This document shows positions 7,231 through 13,575 of a stretch of DNA of 13,575 bases, piece by piece. The DNA is taken from the NCBI GenBank assembly GCA_035647175.1, contig DASRNX010000100.1:1-13575 (forward strand). Reading direction: 5' to 3'. Source of the stretch: UBA3941 sp035647175 (GTDB taxonomy: Bacteria > Bacillota > Clostridia > Caldicoprobacterales > UBA3941). The first letter of the stretch is position 1, and each line of letters begins with the position of its first letter. A program made the position numbers and the translations under genes. Under the pieces are notes generated by a model. It made no database searches. It had not been told where the DNA came from and saw only the letters and a program-made list of their open reading frames with translations.

Positions 7231-8195
7231 TAATATCCTTTATATTTACCTTAGCCTTGGGCGTCGCCATTATTCCCATGCTAAGAAGGTTAAGACTGGG
7301 ACAGAGTATCCGCGACGACGGACCAAAATCCCATTTTTCCAAGGCCGGGACACCTACCATGGGCGGAATTATGTTTATAATTCCCATAGTTATAGTCTCC
7401 TTGGCTCTATCCGCCAGGAGCCTCGATTATGTGATAGCCGCCGTACTGTCCCTTCTGGGTTTCGGTATCATTGGATTTGCAGACGATTTTATTATGGTAT
7501 ATATGAGGCGCTCCCTGGGGCTCAGGGCTTACCAAAAGCTTTTAGGGCAGATCTTAATAGCCGTTCTGTTTGCCCTATACGTGTATCGGAGCATTGGCAG
7601 CAGCGTCTATATTCCCTTTACCGATATCGAATGGAATCTGGGTTACTTTTATATCCCCATCATAGCCTTTATAATGGTGGGCACTGTCAACAGCGTCAAC
7701 CTGACCGATGGACTCGACGGTTTGGCCTCGGGGGTTACCCTAATCGTTGCCATGACCATAAGCATTATAGCCGCCTTTGCCGGCTATGTCATGGACGGGG
7801 ACGGTCTTACCTATATTGCACATAATTACAAGAACCTGTCCATATTCGCAGCTGCTATAACCGGCGCTTGTCTGGGATTCTTAAGGTTTAATGTCCACCC
7901 CGCCAAGGTCTTTATGGGCGATACCGGGTCAATGGCTCTAGGGGGCGGTATAGTTGCGGTGATGGTCCTCCTTAGGATGCCCCTGTTGCTTCCTATAATC
8001 GGCGGAGTCTATATGGCAGAGTCTTTATCGGTTATACTTCAGGTTATATCCTTTAAGAGCAGGGGTAAACGAATATTTCGGATGAGTCCCATTCATCATC
8101 ATTTTGAACTGGGAGGCATGCCTGAGACCAGAGTGGTGGCGATGTTTATGATTGCAACGGCTCTTCTCTGTCTTATAGGCTTGTTAGCGGTATAG
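7206..8195 (+). CDS. mraY: Phospho-N-acetylmuramoyl-pentapeptide-transferase MraY
   Basis: This polytopic membrane enzyme transfers phospho-MurNAc-pentapeptide from UDP to undecaprenyl phosphate, forming lipid I. It shows about ten hydrophobic segments and the conserved cytoplasmic motifs: DDGPKSHFSKAGTPTMGG near the N-terminus, FADDF with D93 and D94, NLTDGLDG with D168 and D171, GDTGSMALGG, and SPIHHHFELGG with H297-H299. The aspartates and the histidine cluster are the known metal and catalytic determinants. At 329 residues it is full length. The ATG lies within the murF 3' end, 8 nt after GGGGGAG (7191-7197), so its ribosome binding site is inside murF. Confidence 0.98.
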   Translation: MDKIIYSVIISFIFTLALGVAIIPMLRRLRLGQSIRDDGPKSHFSKAGTPTMGGIMFIIPIVIVSLALSARSLDYVIAAVLSLLGFGIIGFADDFIMVYMRRSLGLRAYQKLLGQILIAVLFALYVYRSIGSSVYIPFTDIEWNLGYFYIPIIAFIMVGTVNSVNLTDGLDGLASGVTLIVAMTISIIAAFAGYVMDGDGLTYIAHNYKNLSIFAAAITGACLGFLRFNVHPAKVFMGDTGSMALGGGIVAVMVLLRMPLLLPIIGGVYMAESLSVILQVISFKSRGKRIFRMSPIHHHFELGGMPETRVVAMFMIATALLCLIGLLAV

Positions 8196-8208
8196 AGGAG
8201 AGTAAACT

Positions 8209-9576
8209 ATGGATTTTAAAGATAAAAGAGTATTGGTAGTGGGACTTGCCCGCAGCGGGTTAGCAGCGGTAAGGGTTTTAAGGGCCCTTGGGGCCAATGT
8301 AATAGCCAACGATATAAAAAGCCGGGAAGAGCTCAAAGAGGTTATAGAAGAGCTGGACCCTATAGGAGTCCAGTGGGCTCTGGGAGTCACCCCTATGGAT
8401 TACCTAGACAAGGTGGATCTAGTCGTCATAAGCCCCGGCATACCCATAGACGACCCCTTTGTGCGAAATGCACGGGATATGGGCATAGAGGTTATAGGCG
8501 AAGTGGAGCTGGCCTATCGCCTATGCAGGGCACCCATTGTGGCCATCACAGGGACCAATGGAAAGACCACCACCACCGCTTTGGCTGGTGAAATCCTGAC
8601 GGCGACGGGCAAGAGAACATATGTGGTAGGCAACATAGGAATCCCCTTTGTCGGAATAGCAACTGAGGCTTCTGAATCGCAAATCGTGGTGGCAGAGATC
8701 AGCAGCTTTCAGCTGGAATCAATCCACGCCTTTCATCCTAAAGTATCTGCCATATTGAATATCACCGAGGATCATCTCAATAGACATAGGACTATGGAAA
8801 ACTATATAGGGCTTAAAGCCGGTGTTTTTAAGAATGCTACCGAATCGGATTGGCTTATTCTAAATGCTGACGATCCCCTAAGTCTTAAGTTTGCCGAGAT
8901 GACTAGGGCCCAGACCCTGTTCTTTAGCAGAACCAAAAGCCTAGTTAGGGGAGCATGGTTGGAGGATAATGTGATTGTCCTGGATATAGGCGACGGCAGG
9001 GAAAAGGTGTGTAAGGTCGACGATATCTTTATACCCGGGCCCCATAACCTGGAAAACGCTATGGCTGCGGTTTTATTGTCCAGGGTTATGGGCGTCGACA
9101 CCCGGACCATGGCAAAGGTTTTAAAGGTATTTCCGGGGGTGGATCACAGAATAGAACTGGTTAAAACCCTTGGCGGCGTTACCTTCTATAATGATTCTAA
9201 GGGTACCAATATAGATTCCACATTAAAGGCCATAGAGTCCATGATGTCGCCCACGGTCCTAATAGCCGGGGGCTACGACAAGGGTAGTAGCTTTGACGGT
9301 CTGATAGAAGCCTTCGGGGATACCATAAGCCACTTGGTGGTACTTGGTCAAACATCGGATAAAATAATGCAATCTGCCAAGGATAAGGGCTTCCAAAACG
9401 TTTACAGGGTAAATACTTTGGAAGAGGGGGTAAAAAAGGCCTACAGCCTTGCGCTACCCGGCGAAAATATCCTACTCTCCCCCGCATGTGCCAGTTGGGA
9501 TATGTTTAAGGATTTTGAGGAAAGGGGAAGGATATTTAAAGAGTCTGTAAGGGTTCTCGAGGAGGGGAATAGATGA
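8209..9576 (+). CDS. murD: UDP-N-acetylmuramoyl-L-alanine–D-glutamate ligase MurD
   Basis: MurD adds D-glutamate to UDP-MurNAc-L-Ala. The N-terminal Rossmann-like domain begins VLVVGLARSGLAAVR. SPGIPIDDP, the P-loop GTNGKTTTT (115-123, K119), NIGIPF and EISSFQLE follow. The lysine expected to be carbamylated is K203 in GLKAGVF. Later blocks are PGPHNLENAMAA, GVDHRIELV, FYNDSKGTN, GGYDKG and LLSPACASWDMF; the last is characteristic of MurD. The 455-residue length is normal. AGAGGAGAG just upstream of 8209 supports the start. The stop overlaps the ftsW start as ATGA. Confidence 0.98.
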   Translation: MDFKDKRVLVVGLARSGLAAVRVLRALGANVIANDIKSREELKEVIEELDPIGVQWALGVTPMDYLDKVDLVVISPGIPIDDPFVRNARDMGIEVIGEVELAYRLCRAPIVAITGTNGKTTTTALAGEILTATGKRTYVVGNIGIPFVGIATEASESQIVVAEISSFQLESIHAFHPKVSAILNITEDHLNRHRTMENYIGLKAGVFKNATESDWLILNADDPLSLKFAEMTRAQTLFFSRTKSLVRGAWLEDNVIVLDIGDGREKVCKVDDIFIPGPHNLENAMAAVLLSRVMGVDTRTMAKVLKVFPGVDHRIELVKTLGGVTFYNDSKGTNIDSTLKAIESMMSPTVLIAGGYDKGSSFDGLIEAFGDTISHLVVLGQTSDKIMQSAKDKGFQNVYRVNTLEEGVKKAYSLALPGENILLSPACASWDMFKDFEERGRIFKESVRVLEEGNR

Positions 9577-10679
9577 AAAAGAAGCCCATGGACTACCCCA
9601 TCTTTATTACCACCATCATATTGGTATGCTTTGGAATAGTTATGGTTTTTAGCTCCAGCTTCTACATGGCCCAGCACAACCCAAAGATCCAAGACAGCTA
9701 TTATTTTCTGAAAACCCAATCCCAATGGGCAGTAATAGGCCTGATTGCTATGGTTATCATGTCCAATTTTGGCTATTGGAGATTAAAAAAATATGCCAAC
9801 ATAATACTCATTGCAAGTATCGGATTGTTGGTAGCCCTCCTAATATTTGGGGTACCTATTAACAACGCCAAGCGTTGGTTTGTTATAGGTGGCATCAGTA
9901 TACAGCCCTCGGAAATTATGAAGTTTGCTATGATAGTGTTTTTAGCCTCCAGTATTTCCAAGAACAAGGATCGCCTAAAAAAACCTATTACAGGTTTTGG
10001 TTATTATATGGTCATTACGGGGCTGATATTCGGGCTTATATTTATGCAACCCAACCTGAGCACCGCCGTAAGCATAGTTATTCTGGCTATGATCATTCTG
10101 TTTATAGGTGGGGCCGAACTATGGCATTTTGCAGCGTTGATCATTATGGGTATAGCGGGCGTATTTGTGCTCCTTCAGAAGGTGGACCCAACCGACTATC
10201 GTATTAAGCGGTATCTCACCTTTTTAGATCCCTGGGCAGACCCTCTAGATGACGGATTTCAGGTCATTCAATCCCTGTATTCCTTAGGATCCGGGGGTAT
10301 ATTCGGGATGGGCTTGGGGCAGAGTAGACAAAAATACCTTTTTCTTCCCTATGCCGAGACGGACTTTATATTCTCTATCATAGGCGAAGAGTTGGGCTTT
10401 GTGGGGGCTACATTGGTCATCGTATTATTTTTGATTCTGATCTGGAGGGGGATCAAAATCGCGCTGACCGCGCCGGACCTGTTTGGATGTCTTTTAGCCT
10501 CTGGGATAACTGCGGTTATAGGAATACAGACTGCCATCAACATAGCCGTTGTTACCTCCTCAATGCCGGCAACGGGCTTGCCCCTGCCCTTTATCAGTGC
10601 GGGAGGATCCTCCTTGGCGTTTTTCATGGCCAGCATCGGCGTGCTCCTCAATATATCCAAATACAGTAAGACGACTTAG
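9573..10679 (+). CDS. ftsW: SEDS-family peptidoglycan glycosyltransferase FtsW/SpoVE
   Basis: SEDS proteins are multi-pass membrane enzymes that polymerise lipid II into glycan with a class B PBP partner, here presumably the product of 2024-4219. Family blocks seen are VFSSSFYMA after TM1, IQPSEIMKFAMIVFLA, MQPNLSTA, a large loop with DDGFQVIQSLYSLGSGG and GMGLGQSRQKYLFLPYAETDFIFSIIGEELG, and the C-terminal TGLPLPFISAGGSS. D264 in ETDF corresponds to the catalytic aspartate reported for SEDS polymerases. At 368 residues it matches SpoVE and short FtsW proteins. It could be named spoVE if the organism sporulates. Its RBS (GAGGAGGGG, 9559-9567) is inside murD, with the start overlapping the murD stop. 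Confidence 0.95.
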   Translation: MKKKPMDYPIFITTIILVCFGIVMVFSSSFYMAQHNPKIQDSYYFLKTQSQWAVIGLIAMVIMSNFGYWRLKKYANIILIASIGLLVALLIFGVPINNAKRWFVIGGISIQPSEIMKFAMIVFLASSISKNKDRLKKPITGFGYYMVITGLIFGLIFMQPNLSTAVSIVILAMIILFIGGAELWHFAALIIMGIAGVFVLLQKVDPTDYRIKRYLTFLDPWADPLDDGFQVIQSLYSLGSGGIFGMGLGQSRQKYLFLPYAETDFIFSIIGEELGFVGATLVIVLFLILIWRGIKIALTAPDLFGCLLASGITAVIGIQTAINIAVVTSSMPATGLPLPFISAGGSSLAFFMASIGVLLNISKYSKTT

Positions 10680-10791
10680 GATTTGGGGAATAAATTAATT
10701 CATTGTGTGAGTCCATTAACGGTGTATACCCGGCTAGAACAACACTTTAAAATAGGTATCATTAAAGAATTAGGCAGTCGGGCTAAAAAAC

Positions 10792-10816
10792 TTAGGTTAT
10801 CGACATTATAGCCTAA
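10792..10816 (+). promoter_or_regulatory. Potential RNA hairpin in the murA leader
   Basis: TTAGGTTAT (10792-10800) can pair with ATAGCCTAA (10808-10816), giving nine pairs including one G-U and a 7-nt loop. The 3' arm GCCTAA (10811-10816) could instead pair with TTAGGC at 10770-10775, so two mutually exclusive folds are possible. No U-tract follows, so it does not look like a terminator. Function is unknown. Confidence 0.4.
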
Positions 10817-10852
10817 AGCAGCGAATGACTTATATTTGGGATTTCCACAGTC

Positions 10853-10909
10853 ACACCTCTTTTCAGGATGCATATCATGGTAGGGCAGGATAGCATATAA
10901 GAGAGGTGT
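10853..10909 (+). promoter_or_regulatory. Long-range hairpin predicted to mask the murA ribosome binding site
   Basis: ACACCTCTTTT (10853-10863) pairs with AAGAGAGGTGT (10899-10909): 11 consecutive pairs with one G-U. A further 4 bp, ATGC (10868-10871) with GCAT (10893-10896), can form above a small internal loop. The 3' arm contains the GAGAGGTG Shine-Dalgarno sequence of murA. In RNA this stem would hide the ribosome binding site, so it could control murA translation. The complementarity is seen directly; the regulatory role is inference. Confidence 0.5.
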
Positions 10910-10914
10910 ATGCC

Positions 10915-12168
10915 GTGGCAAAGTATATAATTACCGGCGGAAATAAACTGGAAGGCTCAGTCAGGGTGACAGGGGCAAAAAATTCTGTTTTACCCATTCT
11001 GGCAGCTGCCCTTTTAACTACCAGGGAAGTGGTTATAAAGGATTGTCCGGATTTGGCCGATATAGAGAAAGTGATTGGAATTTTAAGAGCCGTCGGATGC
11101 AGGGTGAAAAGGGAAAATAGTACCTTGGTGGTAGATCCCTCCACCATTACCACTTGGGTAATCCCGGACAAGTATGTCAAGGAGATAAGGTCCTCCATTA
11201 TATTTTTAGGAGCAATGATAGCGAGGATTGGAAAGGCCAAGGTGACGTATCCGGGAGGGTGCGAAATCGGACAGAGACCAATAAATCTACATTTGGCGGG
11301 CCTGAAGAAGCTGGGGATAGAAGTAAACGATTCCTATGGTTATATTGAATGTGAGGCCTCGGCCTCTGTGGGAGCCGAAATTCATTTGGATTATCCCAGC
11401 GTTGGTGCGACAGAGAATATTATTTTGGCTGCTACCGCGGCCCATGGTTATACCATAATACGCAATGCCGCCAAGGAACCGGAGATAACGGATCTGCAGG
11501 ACTTTATAAACGCCATAGGCGGAAAGGTATGCGGTGCGGGAACCAGTACCATAATAGTAGAGGGCAAACGTCCCATGAGCGGAGCGATACATACCATCAT
11601 TCCAGATCGTATTGTGGCCGGGACCTATCTGACGGCCGCAGCTATAACCGGCGGTGAGGTGCTTGTAGAAAATGTAATATTGGACCATGTATATCCCGTT
11701 GTCGCAAAGCTGAGGGAGTCCGGTGCTATTATCAAGGCCTCCGGATCGTCTGTTATCATAGAGGGAAGGGATAGACCGCTTCCTATATATCATACTACGA
11801 CCCTGCCGTACCCGGGTTTCCCAACGGATATGCAGGCTCCACTTACCAGCCTTCTGTCGGTATCCGCAGGCACCAGCGTTATGGTAGAGACGATATTTGA
11901 GAATAGGTTCAAGCATGTCCCGGAATTGATACGCATGGGCGCTAATATCAGGATAGACGGAAAGACGGCGGTTATCCAGGGAGTAGAGGGCCTTAGGGGT
12001 ACTACAGTTACCTCCCACGATCTAAGAGGCGGCGCAGCGTTGGTCCTGGCCGGATTGAGGGCAGAGGGGCAGACCGTCGTGGAGGACATATACCATGTCG
12101 AGCGGGGATATGAGTGCCTGGAATCTAAACTGGGGGATCTGGGTGCAAGGATTACTAGGGTAGAATAA
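10915..12168 (+). CDS. murA: UDP-N-acetylglucosamine 1-carboxyvinyltransferase MurA
   Basis: MurA transfers enolpyruvate from phosphoenolpyruvate to UDP-GlcNAc, the committed step of peptidoglycan synthesis. Two EPSP-synthase-like domains are evident. Active-site residues fall at the E. coli positions or one away: K22 and N23 in TGAKNSVLP, C116 in YPGGCEIGQRPI (C115 in E. coli), and D305 in FPTDMQAP. The cysteine loop predicts fosfomycin sensitivity at the target level. GTG 10915 gives 417 residues, the family norm, and the usual N-terminus (M)AKYIITGG, with GAGAGGTG (10901-10908) 6 nt upstream. The in-frame GTG at 10906 would lie within that ribosome binding site. Firmicutes often have two MurA paralogues; which one this is cannot be told here. 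Confidence 0.97.
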   Translation: MAKYIITGGNKLEGSVRVTGAKNSVLPILAAALLTTREVVIKDCPDLADIEKVIGILRAVGCRVKRENSTLVVDPSTITTWVIPDKYVKEIRSSIIFLGAMIARIGKAKVTYPGGCEIGQRPINLHLAGLKKLGIEVNDSYGYIECEASASVGAEIHLDYPSVGATENIILAATAAHGYTIIRNAAKEPEITDLQDFINAIGGKVCGAGTSTIIVEGKRPMSGAIHTIIPDRIVAGTYLTAAAITGGEVLVENVILDHVYPVVAKLRESGAIIKASGSSVIIEGRDRPLPIYHTTTLPYPGFPTDMQAPLTSLLSVSAGTSVMVETIFENRFKHVPELIRMGANIRIDGKTAVIQGVEGLRGTTVTSHDLRGGAALVLAGLRAEGQTVVEDIYHVERGYECLESKLGDLGARITRVE

Positions 12169-12216
12169 CGGCGCCGACAAGAGAAAAATTCTGAGCTCTA
12201 AAGATAAGGTGGTTGC

Positions 12217-12951
12217 ATGAAAAACCCGAGAAAAAAAAGACACACGTTCTCAGTTTTGTTATTGCTATTGGCAGTAACGGGGATCGTGTATATAGGCACC
12301 GACGGTTTTCAAATAAGGGAGATTACTGTTGTGGGCAACAATAGAATCCTAGAAGAGGATATAGTTAAAAGGGCCGGGATCCCCGGCAATCAAAATATCT
12401 TTAGGCTTGATAAAGGGCTTATAAAGGAAAGACTGGAAACAGAGCCCTATATAGAGGTTTTATCCATAAAGCGGCAATACCCCTACGGGGTTACTATTAC
12501 CTTGAGGGAAAAGGAAGCGGCGGGGATTATTCCATACTTAAACTCGTATTATGTCATTGACAGGGATTGCTACATAATGGAGATAGCCGACTCCTTGGAT
12601 AATTTCCAATATCCCCTGATCCGTGGTATACAGGTAAGAAATTTTGTGGTGGGAAAAAGGCTTATTGCCTCGGATGAATACCAATTAAAGGTCCTCACAA
12701 GAATCCTTGAATCCATCGAGGATTTGGAATTGGAGGATCAAATTTCTGAACTGATTGTGGATAACCCCGAGGACGTTGAGCTTATACTGATGGGGGGAAT
12801 GCGGACCAGGGTTGGACAAGCAATAGAGGTGGATAAAAAGCTGATCTGGCTTAAAAGCCAAGAAATACAGGAGATCCTAGGCGGTGTAGCGGGGGGAATC
12901 CTGGACCTGAGCGCCCCGTCAAAACCGGTTTTTTATTCTGATGAAAGCTGA
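12217..12951 (+). CDS. divIB: Cell division protein DivIB/FtsQ
   Basis: DivIB/FtsQ is a bitopic divisome protein that binds FtsL and DivIC/FtsB outside the membrane. The product has a short basic cytoplasmic end (1-9), one membrane segment (about 11-27, FSVLLLLLAVTGIVYIG), then a FtsQ-type POTRA domain (about 31-100) beginning FQIREITVVGNN and containing the pattern P-Y-I-E and the KRQYPYGVTITLREK segment. A beta domain follows (about 105-235) with YYVIDRDCYIM. At 244 residues it is normal for a Firmicute. AAGGTGG (12206-12212) precedes the ATG. It is separated from murA by 48 nt with no clear regulatory signal. FtsQ is an equivalent name. Confidence 0.93.
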   Translation: MKNPRKKRHTFSVLLLLLAVTGIVYIGTDGFQIREITVVGNNRILEEDIVKRAGIPGNQNIFRLDKGLIKERLETEPYIEVLSIKRQYPYGVTITLREKEAAGIIPYLNSYYVIDRDCYIMEIADSLDNFQYPLIRGIQVRNFVVGKRLIASDEYQLKVLTRILESIEDLELEDQISELIVDNPEDVELILMGGMRTRVGQAIEVDKKLIWLKSQEIQEILGGVAGGILDLSAPSKPVFYSDES

Positions 12952-12960
12952 GGTGAATTC

Positions 12961-13575
12961 ATGAAAAAATCAACTAAGGGACAATATGCCCTGACCCTAA
13001 TCAGCCTGATTTTAGGAGTTATGCTGGCAACCCAGTTTAAAAATGTACAAAAGGTGGGCGGCAATGTTTCAATTCAAAGGACCCAGGAGCTGACGGAGTA
13101 TATTAAGAAGCTGGAATTCGACAACGAAAATCTCAACGGCCAGATTAACGAATTTAAGGGAATTATAAGCAGCTACGAAAATGCTTCCCAGGATGAGACT
13201 TTGGTTAACGAACTCCTTAGAACCAAGAGTCAGGCCGGCCTGTTGCCCATGGAGGGTCCGGGGGTGGTTGTAGTTGTAGACAATCTCAATATAAGCGGTT
13301 GGGACGGAAGCCACCAGGTGTTTCAGAATGTTCATTACGATGACCTTCTGAGATTGGTAAACGAATTAAATGCAGCTGGCGCCGAGGCCATCGGTATCAA
13401 TAACGAAAGGGTAATTTCCACAACCGAGATCCGCAATGCCGGGGATTATATTGTCATCAATACCAACAGGCATTCGGCGCCCTTTGAGATAAAAGCTATC
13501 GGTAACCCGGATAACTTGGAGGCAGCATTAAAGCTTTTGGGCGGTGTAGTGGACAACCTAAGCCAACTTCTGGAC
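12961..13575 (+). CDS. DUF881 family protein (YlxW/YlxX-like), 3' end outside the window
   Basis: The frame is open from ATG 12961 to the window edge (205 codons, no stop), so the gene is truncated by the window; family members are commonly about 230-250 residues. It has one N-terminal membrane segment (about 9-26, YALTLISLILGVMLATQF), a coiled coil (about 40-75) and the DUF881 domain (about 93 onward), with EGPGVVVVVDN, the conserved LVNELNAAGAEAIGINNERV block and ALKLLGGVVD near the end. In Bacillus subtilis two such genes, ylxW and ylxX, follow divIB, the same place as here. Function is unknown; an envelope or division-linked role is only suggested by context. The AGGTGA ribosome binding site directly follows the divIB stop. 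Confidence 0.92.
   Translation, partial: MKKSTKGQYALTLISLILGVMLATQFKNVQKVGGNVSIQRTQELTEYIKKLEFDNENLNGQINEFKGIISSYENASQDETLVNELLRTKSQAGLLPMEGPGVVVVVDNLNISGWDGSHQVFQNVHYDDLLRLVNELNAAGAEAIGINNERVISTTEIRNAGDYIVINTNRHSAPFEIKAIGNPDNLEAALKLLGGVVDNLSQLLD

Larger units (their letters stand above)
10680..10914 (+). other. 235-nt intergenic region between ftsW and murA
   Basis: This is the longest stretch without an accepted gene and lies where many related clusters carry murG. No MurG-like sequence is visible in any frame. It holds two potential hairpins (10792-10816 and 10853-10909), a short inverted repeat CTTTAA/TTAAAG (10744-10766), and no convincing sigma-A promoter or intrinsic terminator. The frame following the ftsW stop stays open for 43 codons to 10811, but no Shine-Dalgarno sequence supports translation. 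Confidence 0.7.

Noticed and set aside
7184..7825. 213-codon + strand frame overlapping mraY
   Set aside because: It is out of frame with MraY, which has all catalytic motifs. Its product is low-complexity R/H/Y/G-rich, typical of a shadow frame.
10703..10730. TTGTGT-16-TATACC as a murA promoter
   Set aside because: Both hexamers are weak matches and nothing else supports it, so it is not listed as a feature.
10680..10811. 43-codon in-frame extension after the ftsW TAG, with a possible GTG start at 10707
   Set aside because: No Shine-Dalgarno sequence at a useful distance before 10707, no recognised family, and 43 open codons are expected fairly often by chance. FtsW is already complete at TAG 10677.
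10700..10921. 73-codon open frame on the - strand across the ftsW–murA gap, with a C-x-C-G motif in its N-terminal half
   Set aside because: It starts inside the murA coding start, has no clear Shine-Dalgarno sequence or family resemblance, and opposes an otherwise uniform + strand operon. Its length is compatible with chance.
11287..12018. 243-codon open frame on the - strand opposite murA
   Set aside because: It is antisense to a complete MurA with all active-site residues. The product has no recognisable domain, so it is a codon-bias shadow.

Overview
The window is a conserved division and cell wall (dcw) cluster. All genes lie on the + strand, tightly packed and probably cotranscribed. 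The gene content points to a Firmicute of the class Clostridia: mraZ–rsmH–ftsL–PBP with PASTA domains–murE–murF–mraY–murD–ftsW/spoVE, then murA, divIB/ftsQ and a DUF881 gene of the YlxW/YlxX type. MurE carries the DNPR motif, which predicts meso-diaminopimelate peptidoglycan. Base composition is moderate, with frequent ATA and AGG codons throughout. No gene looks foreign. Assignment below class level is not possible by eye.

Layout. Positions 1-70 hold a good sigma-A-type promoter overlaid by three AGTGG repeats at exact 10-bp spacing, which fits an autoregulatory MraZ operator. mraZ (71-502) and rsmH (513-1439) follow, then ftsL (TTG start, 1485-1958). After an AT-rich 65-nt gap comes a class B penicillin-binding protein (2024-4219). 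A 95-nt gap with a possible internal promoter precedes murE (4315-5778). murE abuts murF (5779-7230), murF overlaps mraY (7206-8195), and murD (8209-9576) overlaps ftsW (9573-10679) by ATGA. The longest gap without an accepted gene, 10680-10914 (235 nt), has hairpins, one of which would occlude the murA ribosome binding site. murA (10915-12168), divIB (12217-12951) and a truncated DUF881 gene (12961 to the window end) complete the window.

How the genes work together. MurA commits UDP-GlcNAc to peptidoglycan synthesis. MurD, MurE and MurF build the stem peptide. MraY transfers phospho-MurNAc-pentapeptide to undecaprenyl phosphate, making lipid I. FtsW/SpoVE polymerises lipid II and its partner PBP cross-links it, while FtsL and DivIB form the divisome complex that controls this pair. 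MraZ controls transcription and RsmH methylates 16S rRNA. murB, murC and murG are not in the window. The lack of murG between ftsW and murA is the main departure from the common order.

I see no previously undescribed system. The points most worth checking are regulatory: the MraZ repeat array, the hairpin over the murA ribosome binding site, and the 235-nt gap where murG often sits. No gap exceeds 300 bases, and I saw no RNA genes, mobile elements or CRISPR arrays.
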